Positions 7,467 to 14,435 of a DNA stretch of 28,701 nucleotides are shown here, piece by piece. Numbering within the stretch: position 1 is the stretch's first letter; every line of letters begins with the position of its first letter. The stretch spans positions 1 to 28,701 of the forward strand of contig JAEWWD010000228.1 of NCBI GenBank assembly GCA_023396535.1. Direction: 5' to 3'. The translations under genes were made by a program, and so were the position numbers. This DNA is from Bacillota bacterium. Its GTDB lineage: Bacteria > Bacillota > Clostridia > Christensenellales > CAG-138. Under the pieces are notes generated by a model, which saw nothing but the letters and a program-made list of their open reading frames with translations, ran no database searches and was not told the DNA's origin.

Positions 7467-7542
7467 GCCAACGTAGCTCAGCCGGTAGAGCAGCTGATTC
7501 GTAATCAGCAGGTCAGGGGTCCGAGTCCCCTCGTTGGCTCCA
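7467..7542 (+). tRNA. tRNA-Thr (anticodon CGT)
   Basis: A full cloverleaf can be drawn. Acceptor GCCAACG pairs with CGTTGGC, the D stem is GCTC/GAGC, the anticodon stem is GCTGA/TCAGC with loop TTCGTAA (anticodon CGT, reads ACG), the variable loop is AGGTC, the T stem is AGGGG/CCCCT with loop TCCGAGT, the discriminator is T, and CCA is encoded. Confidence 0.97.
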
Positions 7543-7545
7543 TTT

Positions 7546-7622
7546 CGGGGCGTAGCGCAGCTTGGTAGCGCGTTTGGTTCGGGACCAAAAGGCCGCTGGT
7601 TCAAATCCAGTCGCCCCGACCA
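7546..7622 (+). tRNA. tRNA-Pro (anticodon CGG)
   Basis: Acceptor CGGGGCG pairs with CGCCCCG, the D stem is GCGC/GCGC, the anticodon stem is TTTGG/CCAAA with loop TTCGGGA (anticodon CGG, reads CCG), the T stem is GCTGG/CCAGT (outer pair G-T) with loop TTCAAAT, the discriminator is A, and CCA is encoded. Only three bases separate it from tRNA-Thr, so the two are co-transcribed and processed. Confidence 0.97.
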
Positions 7623-7625
7623 CGA

Positions 7626-7660
7626 AAAAGTCCGAAACCGTCTAGGGTTTCGGACTTTTA
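7626..7660 (+). terminator. Terminator of the tRNA operon
   Basis: AAAAGTCCGAAACC at 7626-7639 pairs perfectly with 7646-7659 across a six-base loop; the 3' arm ends in TTTT. It starts four bases after the tRNA-Pro CCA. Confidence 0.9.
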
Positions 7661-7662
7661 CT

Positions 7663-8045
7663 TTTAGTAGCATGGTTTATTTATTTTGATTTTGGCAACT
7701 TTTTGGAAACCTTTACGTACGAACGATATGCAAACAACATATTGCATGTGGATATCAATAATTGCCATGTCTCAATAGAGGTCTTGCATCATGCGGAGCT
7801 GCGCGAAATATGTGTTGCGTTAGGCGGTGATGTGTGGAGGCGCGTCACGGTATGGGTTCGTTAAGAAATGCCTTGCGCTTACGGATGAAATATGTTTTAC
7901 TTTGAGTGGGAATGAAGGAATACAATGGTAAATTCGCAGTCAAATCCATCGTTTTCGCGAAGGAGAATCTCTGCCCGGATTACATAGTACGGACGCGTAC
8001 GGCGCCCGTATTTAAAGCATCGGAAAATTTAAGAGGAGGATGGAT
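7663..8045. other. Gene-free stretch after the tRNA operon
   Basis: About 380 bases, more A+T-rich than the flanks. A frame without a good start runs to TAA at 7862 and reads like protein near its end (EVLHHAELREICVALGG), but it is short and I cannot support it as a gene; it could be a remnant. ATGCAA (7728-7733) and TTGCAT (7742-7747) form a small inverted repeat. I found no convincing promoter for the gene that follows. Confidence 0.4.
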
Positions 8046-8765
8046 ATGCGCAAAAATATGAAATGGCTGGCAGTAATTTTGATGGCGTGTCTGTTGTTTA
8101 GCGCGACGGGAACGCTTGCGGCGCAAAAGACTGCGGCAAAAGATGAAGTCCAATATGACATAGCGCTTAAGCAGGCTTCGCGTAAAGTTGCCTTTTATGA
8201 GGAGCGTAGCACAAAGTCTGCCCGGATGGGCTATATAGCCAAAGGCATGGCGATACCAGCGTACAACATGAAGGACGGCTTCTGGCAGGTGACAGTTGGC
8301 CCGTTTAAAGGATACGTGCAAAGCAAATATCTGATTGATCCGGATGAAAACGTAACTGTAACTAGCTTTGCAACGGTTAAGGCTAAGACGCGTCTTGTGG
8401 CACTGCCGAACAGGAGCCCTAACACACCCGCTACCTACCAGTTGACCAAAGGGCAGCCGGTCTATGTGCTTACATCGCTTAAAGATATCGTATTCATCAA
8501 GGCAGGCGACGGTATAGGCCTGCTTTACGCGAAGTACCTGATCCCATGTGATGAAACAAGCCCCGTTATAGAATGGGTGGAAATGCTCAAGAAAACGGAT
8601 ATTAGAAACGGCGATTCAAAGAATGCCGCGCGTTTGGCACGCGCTAACAAGGGAAACTGGGTCGCGGTGCTCGGAAAGACAGACGACGAAATGGCTATCG
8701 TGCGGCATGGGGAGATTATCGGCGTGATGTCGCTCAAGAATACGAAGCCCGTCGACCCGAGCTGA
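8046..8765 (+). CDS. Secreted protein with two bacterial SH3-like repeats
   Basis: A 239-residue exported protein. A signal peptide (MRKNMKWLAVILMACLLFSA...) with probable cleavage near TLA-AQ at about 26 precedes two SH3-like segments. The first (about 36-98) has AFYEERSTKSARMGYIAKGM and GYVQSKYLI. The second (about 105-165) has TRLVALPNRSPNTPATYQLTKG and LLYAKYLIP. Each ends in the Y-x-KYLI signature common to SH3b domains that bind cell wall or peptides. The remaining about 75 residues are unrecognised, and no enzymatic domain is present. AAGAGGAGG favours the ATG at 8046 over the one at 8040, which touches the binding site. It converges with the multicopper oxidase gene. Confidence 0.75.
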   Translation: MRKNMKWLAVILMACLLFSATGTLAAQKTAAKDEVQYDIALKQASRKVAFYEERSTKSARMGYIAKGMAIPAYNMKDGFWQVTVGPFKGYVQSKYLIDPDENVTVTSFATVKAKTRLVALPNRSPNTPATYQLTKGQPVYVLTSLKDIVFIKAGDGIGLLYAKYLIPCDETSPVIEWVEMLKKTDIRNGDSKNAARLARANKGNWVAVLGKTDDEMAIVRHGEIIGVMSLKNTKPVDPS

Positions 8766-8829
8766 TTCTCGCACAAAAGGCCGGGCGGCGCTTGTTCGCC
8801 ACTGTACATAAGAGCATATTGTATTTTCT

Positions 8830-9723
8830 TTATTGCTGGTACTCAATAACCGTGGACATGCCGCCCATGGCCATTTGCATGTTATTCGACATATGATGCG
8901 GAATATGGCAATGAAAAGGCCAGTTGCCCGGATTATTTGCCTTGAATTCAATATCAAACGTCTCGCCTGAAGCCACGTTGATCGTATTTTTTATAAGCCT
9001 GTTCGGGCCGAAAATGGGGTTTCCGTCACTGGCCGCCACCGCGAACTGATGTCCATGAATATGCATGGGATGGGCCTCGTGAACGATGTTGCCGAGTCTT
9101 ATTCGGACGTTTTCTCCAGCTTTAACCGTAAGAGGGGTTGCAAACGGATAGCAACGTCCATTGACCGTAAAAAAGTTGAAGTCATGTGACATCGGATCAA
9201 GATTGTATGTACCCGGTTTTATCTCTCCCATCTCAAGGCCGATTACGGCAAACTCCTGAAGCATGAGAAAGTAATCGCGTTGTATATAAGTATCCGGATT
9301 ACGGCTCAAAATGAGGAATGCACCGCCCAGTCCCATCATTTGCTGGAATGAATCATTAAAATGCGTATGGTACATATGCGTGCCCGGCGGGTTGATTATT
9401 CTGAAATGGTAATCAAAATACCTGCCGGGTTCGATTTTGGGTGATAACTCGACGTCGGGAACGCCGTCCATCCTATTGGGTACATCCAGCCCATGCCAAT
9501 GAACGCTTGTAGGTTGTGGGAGACGGTTAATGACGCGAATATTGACGTAGTCATCAGTATGAACCTGTATGGTCGGCCCCGGTATGCTTCCGTTATATCC
9601 CCAGCCATTTATGAACAGACCGGGAAGAAGCTCTCTTTTTACCGGTTCCGCGATAAGCTCAAAATATTTAACCCCATTTTGTAGTCTATATGGAAGGTCG
9701 ATAATATCCGGAGTATAAACCAT
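8830..9723 (-). CDS. Two-domain multicopper oxidase (small laccase type), apparently cytoplasmic
   Basis: A 297-residue multicopper oxidase with only two cupredoxin domains. Domain 1 (about 20-145) has HWHG (75-78) and HTH (119-121). Domain 2 (about 150-297) has HPMHIHGH (218-225) and HCHIPHH...M (271-282). These supply all trinuclear-centre histidines plus the type 1 copper set His218, Cys272, His277 and Met282. The first domain has no type 1 site. Two-domain oxidases usually work as homotrimers, with the trinuclear site between subunits. There is no signal peptide or Tat motif. Substrate could be phenols, Cu(I) or Mn(II); this cannot be told from sequence. AAGGAG precedes the ATG at 9723. 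An oxygen-using enzyme is notable in a likely anaerobe. Confidence 0.9.
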   Translation of the reverse strand: MVYTPDIIDLPYRLQNGVKYFELIAEPVKRELLPGLFINGWGYNGSIPGPTIQVHTDDYVNIRVINRLPQPTSVHWHGLDVPNRMDGVPDVELSPKIEPGRYFDYHFRIINPPGTHMYHTHFNDSFQQMMGLGGAFLILSRNPDTYIQRDYFLMLQEFAVIGLEMGEIKPGTYNLDPMSHDFNFFTVNGRCYPFATPLTVKAGENVRIRLGNIVHEAHPMHIHGHQFAVAASDGNPIFGPNRLIKNTINVASGETFDIEFKANNPGNWPFHCHIPHHMSNNMQMAMGGMSTVIEYQQ

Positions 9724-9752
9724 ACCGGAACTCCTTATTATTGTTTTACAGC

Positions 9753-9758
9753 ATTATA
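9753..9758 (-). promoter_or_regulatory. Probable -10 box of the multicopper oxidase gene
   Basis: TATAAT on the minus strand at 9753-9758, 30 bases before the start codon. It lies within the palindrome CATTATATAATG (9752-9763), so the box reads on both strands. The -35 region is weak. Confidence 0.4.
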
Positions 9759-9916
9759 TAATGTTGCATTTTGAATAATACATGGAGGCTTGTAAGATCA
9801 ATGGGAGGGATTTGAAGGACGGATAAGCAAATGATCCAACCCCGCCGCCGTGTGAATAACGAAAAATGACCGGCTTACATTTTCATGATGCGTCATGCGT
9901 AGAGCTTGGGAATTCA

Positions 9917-9945
9917 TTGTAATAATCATATTGCCGCAATATAAT
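9917..9945 (+). promoter_or_regulatory. Promoter of the 63-residue protein gene
   Basis: TTGTAA at 9917-9922 and TATAAT at 9940-9945 with a 17-bp spacer; the start codon is 28 bases after the -10 box. It diverges from the multicopper oxidase promoter. Confidence 0.65.
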
Positions 9946-9972
9946 ATGAGCAGAATCATTTTGGAGGCTTAT

Positions 9973-10164
9973 ATGAAAGACGATCAAATCAGGCCTGAAG
10001 ATCCGGATGATATCGGGCAACAGCCAATACAGTATATTCCATCGTTTGATATTCAGATTGCCAGAAAAGCGGGAAGAAGCTTCGACATCTTCCGGTATAT
10101 GATGATGCGCAATTATCAGATTTCCAGGACAATACTGAACAAGAAGCCAACAAAAGGAGCCTGA
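9973..10164 (+). CDS. Small hypothetical protein (63 residues)
   Basis: Starts MKDDQIRPEDPDDIG with an acidic, proline-containing head. It continues with QYIPSFDIQIARKAGRSFDIFRYMMMRNYQI and a basic tail, KKPTKGA. I do not recognise it. There is no signal peptide, cysteine or membrane segment, though the FDIFRYMMMRNYQI stretch may be an amphipathic helix. GGAGG five bases before the ATG and a clear sigma-A promoter support it as a real gene; an in-frame ATG at 9895 lies upstream of the promoter. It is divergent from the multicopper oxidase gene, so co-regulation is possible but not shown. Confidence 0.6.
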   Translation: MKDDQIRPEDPDDIGQQPIQYIPSFDIQIARKAGRSFDIFRYMMMRNYQISRTILNKKPTKGA

Positions 10165-10349
10165 ACCGTATTCGGGTCGTTTCCCCGGCGGCGCCTAAGG
10201 GAGTTTTCTTAGGGCCTGAAAATCGTGTTGGCATGACGACTACAAAAGACGTTTTGTTGGCCTGCCTGTCATCGAATATTCGAGTATTCTATTGCCCGTC
10301 CGGAGTTTCGCCAGCCCAAGCACCGAAGTTCTAAGTGGGGAACGAATGA

Positions 10350-10565
10350 ATGAATGAAAGTTGTATTTGCCCAAGAAAGAAATGTGAAAGACACGGTAAT
10401 TGTTCTCAATGTCAAGGATACCATAGTGACCAAGAGAAAGTTCTGAATTTCTGCAAGTGGGCAAAAATTACGGGCTTTCATGAGGCGGATTCGAAATTGG
10501 CACTACGTGCGTGGTTATCCAACGACAGAACGCCATTTGATTTAAATAAGTGGAAAAAGGTATAG
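10350..10565 (+). CDS. Small cysteine-rich protein (71 residues)
   Basis: The N-terminal third is a compact metal-site-like motif, CICPRKKCERHGNCSQCQGYH (residues 5-25), with Cys5, Cys7, Cys12, Cys18, Cys21 and His25, and another Cys at 35. The C-terminal half, WAKITGFHEADSKLALRAW, is helical-looking. I recall similar short C-x-CPRxxCxRHGxCxxC proteins in Clostridia, where they are generally annotated as hypothetical. Zinc or Fe-S binding is an inference from the cysteine spacing. The start at 10350 has a GGGG stretch nine bases upstream; nearby overlapping ATGs are out of frame or stop at once. It has its own terminator. Confidence 0.65.
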   Translation: MNESCICPRKKCERHGNCSQCQGYHSDQEKVLNFCKWAKITGFHEADSKLALRAWLSNDRTPFDLNKWKKV

Positions 10566-10594
10566 CTGCTTTCAGGACTCTTTTCGATATGTTG

Positions 10595-10623
10595 GAATGC
10601 CGGATAATATCCGGCATTCTTTT
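10595..10623 (+). terminator. Terminator after the cysteine-rich gene
   Basis: GAATGCCGGAT at 10595-10605 pairs perfectly with 10609-10619 across a three-base loop and is followed by TTTT. Confidence 0.85.
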
Positions 10624-10686
10624 GCCATTTTTGGGATTATAGCGGTATATCGAAGGGAAATACTAAGATTGGAAGTACAAATTCCA

Positions 10687-10715
10687 TTGACGATATGACC
10701 CGCAAGTCATATAAT
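10687..10715 (+). promoter_or_regulatory. Sigma-A promoter of the tetR-ABC operon
   Basis: TTGACG at 10687-10692 and TATAAT at 10710-10715 with a 17-bp spacer. The whole spacer and the -10 box lie inside the long palindrome at 10693-10733, so a bound repressor would block RNA polymerase directly. Confidence 0.88.
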
Positions 10716-10733
10716 ATGACTTGCGGGTCATAT
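10693..10733. promoter_or_regulatory. 41-bp perfect inverted repeat, presumed TetR operator
   Basis: A 20-bp arm (10693-10712, ATATGACCCGCAAGTCATAT) is followed by one central base and its exact reverse complement (10714-10733). Each arm also contains its own short dyad, TGAC...GTCA, so two repressor dimers could bind side by side, as QacR- or CprB-like TetR proteins do. It lies immediately upstream of the TetR gene and overlaps its promoter, which points to autoregulation. Confidence 0.8.
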
Positions 10734-10759
10734 TTAGTGATATGGGAGGAGGAAATACA

Positions 10760-11395
10760 TTGCCGAAAAGAACGTTTAACCGCCTGGACGACGATAAAAA
10801 GGAAAGAATCATGCGGGCGGCCATTGAAGAATTCCAAGCGCATGGCTTTGAAAAGGCGAAAGTAGAGGCGATCGCCCAAAATGCGGGAGTCGCCAAAGGC
10901 AGCATCTATCAATATTTCGATGACAAAAAAGAGCTGTTTTTATATTCCGTCACATGGGCGCTGGAATATTTCATGACTGTCATCGACAGGCAAACCCCAT
11001 TGAAGGATATGGACGTCTATGATTACTTTCTTTCCAGTGGGCGGGAACGATATGAATTGATTAAAAACGAGCCGCTGCTGGTCGCTTTTTCAACGGATAT
11101 CGTATCAGGCAAGTTCGGCAGCCTGGCTCAGGAGGCGAACAGCGAAATATACCGGATCGGCGAGGAATATGAGTTGAGGCTGATCGAAAACGGTAAAAGA
11201 AAAGGTACGATCCGGGAGGACATGGACGACAAAACCCTTTTGCTGTTTTTTCAGGGGGTAACGGAAAAATTCACGATGAAGATTATGGAAATGGTCAAGA
11301 ACTTTCAGGACGAGCCTACGGAAGAACAGTTTCGTGATATAGAACGTTTTATGGGTAACATGGTTTCTTTATTAAAGCAAGGAATGGGGCGGTAA
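10760..11395 (+). CDS. TetR/AcrR-family repressor, TTG start
   Basis: A 211-residue TetR-family regulator. The N-terminal helix-turn-helix reads KVEAIAQNAGVAKGSIYQYFDDKKELFLY, the family hallmark. The C-terminal ligand-binding and dimerisation domain is all-helical and of ordinary length. The chosen start is TTG at 10760, eight bases after GGGAGGAGG. The earlier candidate at 10721 lies inside the operator, and the ATG at 10742 begins before the ribosome binding site. It is first in an operon with an ABC ATPase (two-base gap) and an FtsX-type permease, so it most likely represses that exporter and itself until an unknown ligand binds. Confidence 0.9.
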   Translation: MPKRTFNRLDDDKKERIMRAAIEEFQAHGFEKAKVEAIAQNAGVAKGSIYQYFDDKKELFLYSVTWALEYFMTVIDRQTPLKDMDVYDYFLSSGRERYELIKNEPLLVAFSTDIVSGKFGSLAQEANSEIYRIGEEYELRLIENGKRKGTIREDMDDKTLLLFFQGVTEKFTMKIMEMVKNFQDEPTEEQFRDIERFMGNMVSLLKQGMGR

Positions 11396-11397
11396 GT

Positions 11398-12096
11398 ATG
11401 TTTATAACGGTTGAGAATATCAAAAAGAGCTATAACGCGGGCGCAGGTAAAAACGAGGTATTGAAAGGGGTCGGCATGACGCTTGAAAAGGGGCGGACAG
11501 GCGTCATACTCGGCCCATCCGGCTCGGGGAAATCGACGCTGATGAACATCATCGGCGGCGTAGACCGTGCGGACAGCGGCAGTATCCGGGTCGACGGCCT
11601 GGAGCTTACCTCTCTTAACGACGACAAGCTCACAGATTACCGCAGGGATTCGGTCGGCTTTATATTCCAGTTCTATAATCTCGTGCCGAATCTTACGGTC
11701 ACGGAAAATGTCGAGGTGGTTTCCAACATATCGAAAGCCCCGCTCGATATGGATACGGTGCTCAAAGCCGTTGGCCTTGAAGCCAAAAAGCGCAGCTTCC
11801 CAAGGGAGCTTTCCGGAGGAGAGCAGCAGCGCGTGGCCATCGCCCGCGCGATTGTCAAAAATCCGAAGCTGCTTTTGTGCGACGAGCCGACCGGCGCGCT
11901 GGATTATGAGACGTCCCGCGGCGTGCTTTCCCTTTTGCAGAAGGTGAACCGCGACTTCGGGACGACGATTTTGATGATCACCCACAACACCGCGATCGGC
12001 GATATGGCGAACGTGGTTTACAAGCTGCGCGGCGGGGAGATCGTGGAAACGACCCGGCATGACGCTCCTGTATCGGCGGAAAGGATTGAGTGGTAA
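11398..12096 (+). CDS. ABC transporter ATP-binding protein (MacB/LolD/FtsE type)
   Basis: A 232-residue ATPase with every motif intact: Walker A GPSGSGKS (39-46), the Q-loop region FIFQFYNLVPNLTV, signature LSGGEQQRVAIARA (from 138), Walker B LLLCDEPTGALD (158-169) and the switch histidine in ITHN (196). The FQFYNLVP and EPTGALD wording places it in the group that pairs with FtsX-like permeases for lipid, peptide or antibiotic export. Its stop codon shares one base with the ATG of the permease gene. Its ATG is two bases after the TetR stop. The substrate is unknown; the TetR control suggests a toxic compound. Confidence 0.94.
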   Translation: MFITVENIKKSYNAGAGKNEVLKGVGMTLEKGRTGVILGPSGSGKSTLMNIIGGVDRADSGSIRVDGLELTSLNDDKLTDYRRDSVGFIFQFYNLVPNLTVTENVEVVSNISKAPLDMDTVLKAVGLEAKKRSFPRELSGGEQQRVAIARAIVKNPKLLLCDEPTGALDYETSRGVLSLLQKVNRDFGTTILMITHNTAIGDMANVVYKLRGGEIVETTRHDAPVSAERIEW

Positions 12097-14336
12097 TGAC
12101 GCTTTTTAAAAAAGCAATACGGACCATGCTGGAGCATAAGGCCCGTTACATCGGTTCTATACTTCTGCTCATGATCAGCAGCATGATGTTCGTCATGGTG
12201 AATATGACGTCCATCAATCTGAACCATACGTTCACGAAATTTTCCGAGCGGAGCGTATTGTCCGACGCGGAGTTTTCAACCGACGCCGTGATCGACGCGG
12301 CGGCTCTAAGCCGGCAATTTGCCGCGACGGTGGAGAGCGGCGGCACGGCGGACTGCGAAGTAGACCCCGGTCAGACTCTGCGGGTATTCGCTATGATGGA
12401 AACGGTCAATATTCCCGCCGTCCAGGAAGGGAGACTGCCGGGCTACTCGGAAATTATGCTGGACAGCTTGTTTGCAAAAACAAACGGCTATGAAATCGGC
12501 GATGCCATCAGGGTCGCGAACAAAGAGTTCGTCGTTTCCGGCTACGCTTATTTGCCGAATTATATTTATATCGTCAAATCAAAAGAACAGCTCATGAACG
12601 ATCCCAAGACATTCGGCGTGGGTATCGTTGGGAAAGCGGATTTTGAAACCCTGCCGGACCGGAATCAGGTTTACGCCATTCGTTTTGACGGGAGGGAGAA
12701 TATCAAATCGCAGGAGGCGGCCGTAAAAAACGCGCTCAGGTCCGAGGGCGTCCAAATAACGAACTGGCAGAGCACCGAAAGGAAAACCAACGTCTCCTAT
12801 GTTTCCATGGAGGTTGGCGTATTGTCCACGATGAGCGCGGCCGTGCCGCTTGCCATGCTTGCGCTTACCTGTATCTTGCTCGGAATGCTGATGTGGCGGA
12901 TGATCCGGGGTGAATCGGTCATCATCGGGACGTTTTACGCGCAAGGCTATCGCAGGCGCGAACTGCGCCGCCATTATCTGATGTTCCCGCTTCTGGTGTC
13001 CGTGACCGGCTCTGTGATCGGCGCCATATTGGGGCTGTCGTTTCAGAGCGCAATGTTCGGCTTTATGCTGACCGCCTTTCCCATGCCGGTCTATGAAACG
13101 GTTTTCAACCCCTGGCTGATCGTTTTTGCGGTTCTTATTCCGGGCGTCATTCTTTGCGGCGTCACATGGGGCATTACCGGCCGGGTATTGAAAACGCCTC
13201 CGGCGATCCTCATGAAGGGCGGGGAAATTAAAAAGAATACGAACTTCATAGAGCGAAGCCTGCGGCTTGAGCGCTTACGCTTTAGGGCAAAGTTCCAAAT
13301 CAGGGAGCAGGTCCGCAGCTTATCGAGATCCTTCTTCCTGCTGTTTGGGGTCGTCGTCGCCACCATGCTCATATTGTACGGCATGACGATGAAAAGCTCG
13401 GTTGACTATATGCTCAACGAAGGTGTAAAGGAGCTATACAACCTTGAGTACGAGTACGTTTTTAAATCGGAAAGAACCGGAACGCCGCCTGTGGGAACCG
13501 AACAGTTCAATGCGGCGTATGTGAGCCTTGCGGACAATGAGGACGTAAGCTTTTATGTTACCGGAGTTTTGCCCGAGACCGAAAGGATCCGGCTGAAGGA
13601 TACCGCCGGGCAAGCGTTCAAGCCGGAACAGATCACGATTACGGCTACGCTTGCGAAAAAACTGAACGTGAACGCCGGCGACAGCGTGACGGTGTTCGAT
13701 ACGGAGAACGGAAAGGAACATACATTTGTAATTGAAAAAATGGCCGATACCTATGCGGGGGAATTCCTGTTTATGCCGCTCGATCAATTTAACTCTGAAT
13801 TTGAGCTGCCCACGGACGCTTATATCGGCATTTGGAGCGACGAACCGATGACGTTTGCCCCGGGCGAGATTCAGAGCACGAAATCCATTGACGCCATCAT
13901 CACGGGATTCGGCCTGCTGCTCGATCAAATGGGCGGAATGATTTACACTCTGATTGCCGCCGCCTTCCTTGTCGGCTTGATCATCATCTATATCGTGACC
14001 GGTCTGGTTGTTGACGAAAGCCGGGTAAGTATTTCGTTGATGAAAATATTCGGCTACAGGAGGAAGGAAATCGGCAAACTGATATTGAACAGCAATACCC
14101 TTATTGTTGTGGCGGGCTATCTGTTGGGTATTCCCGCCCTGCTGGGGACCGTGGGGGCGTTTTATGGGTCCCTGACCGAAAGCTTGCAGATCGTATTGCC
14201 GGTTAAGCTGAACGCCCTATATATGATACTGGGTTTTGTGATCGTGATGGCGACGTATGAGTTTGCCAAATGGATGTGCAGAAAGAAGGTAACGCGGATT
14301 CCTATGAGCGAAGCTCTCAAAGCGGGTACGGAATAA
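12096..14336 (+). CDS. FtsX-family ABC transporter permease
   Basis: A 746-residue membrane protein. A first helix (about 18-38) is followed by a large extracellular domain (about 40-240). Three helices of a first FtsX domain come next (about 248-360: LAMLALTCILLGMLMW, FPLLVSVTGSVIGAILG, LIVFAVLIPGVILCGVTW). A further helix (about 412-430) and a second extracellular domain lead to a C-terminal FtsX domain (about 617-735: GGMIYTLIAAAFLVGLIIIYIV, LIVVAGYLLGIPALLG, MILGFVIVMATYEFAK). This duplicated layout suits a single-polypeptide permease that would work as one chain with an ATPase dimer. The ATG at 12096 overlaps the ATPase stop. It probably exports the inducer of the TetR repressor, but no substrate can be named. 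Confidence 0.9.
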   Translation: MTLFKKAIRTMLEHKARYIGSILLLMISSMMFVMVNMTSINLNHTFTKFSERSVLSDAEFSTDAVIDAAALSRQFAATVESGGTADCEVDPGQTLRVFAMMETVNIPAVQEGRLPGYSEIMLDSLFAKTNGYEIGDAIRVANKEFVVSGYAYLPNYIYIVKSKEQLMNDPKTFGVGIVGKADFETLPDRNQVYAIRFDGRENIKSQEAAVKNALRSEGVQITNWQSTERKTNVSYVSMEVGVLSTMSAAVPLAMLALTCILLGMLMWRMIRGESVIIGTFYAQGYRRRELRRHYLMFPLLVSVTGSVIGAILGLSFQSAMFGFMLTAFPMPVYETVFNPWLIVFAVLIPGVILCGVTWGITGRVLKTPPAILMKGGEIKKNTNFIERSLRLERLRFRAKFQIREQVRSLSRSFFLLFGVVVATMLILYGMTMKSSVDYMLNEGVKELYNLEYEYVFKSERTGTPPVGTEQFNAAYVSLADNEDVSFYVTGVLPETERIRLKDTAGQAFKPEQITITATLAKKLNVNAGDSVTVFDTENGKEHTFVIEKMADTYAGEFLFMPLDQFNSEFELPTDAYIGIWSDEPMTFAPGEIQSTKSIDAIITGFGLLLDQMGGMIYTLIAAAFLVGLIIIYIVTGLVVDESRVSISLMKIFGYRRKEIGKLILNSNTLIVVAGYLLGIPALLGTVGAFYGSLTESLQIVLPVKLNALYMILGFVIVMATYEFAKWMCRKKVTRIPMSEALKAGTE

Positions 14337-14360
14337 TCAACCAAGACCATAGTATAGGCC

Positions 14361-14410
14361 AGGCGGCCGCCCAGGCCGGATCATCCGGAATGGGGCGGCC
14401 GCCTGCTTGT
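14361..14410 (+). terminator. Terminator of the TetR-ABC operon
   Basis: AGGCGGCCGCCC at 14361-14372 pairs exactly with 14393-14404. The loop holds a second hairpin, CCGGA/TCCGG at 14376-14388. A modestly T-rich tail (GCTTGTTATTCTTT) follows. Hairpin within hairpin again, as in the repeat modules. Confidence 0.6.
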
Positions 14411-14435
14411 TATTCTTTGAAGGACGGCGGAGTCC

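Noticed and set aside
7663..7864. Short gene ending at 7862
   Set aside because: The frame lacks a plausible start and ribosome binding site. The protein-like end is noted but not enough to call even a pseudogene.
8766..8829. Terminator between the SH3 gene and the oxidase gene
   Set aside because: Only a four-bp GGCG/CGCC stem without a T-run is seen; too weak to list.
10272..10283. TCGAATATTCGA palindrome as an operator of the cysteine-rich gene
   Set aside because: It is a short A+T-rich palindrome with no repeat elsewhere and no clear promoter beside it.
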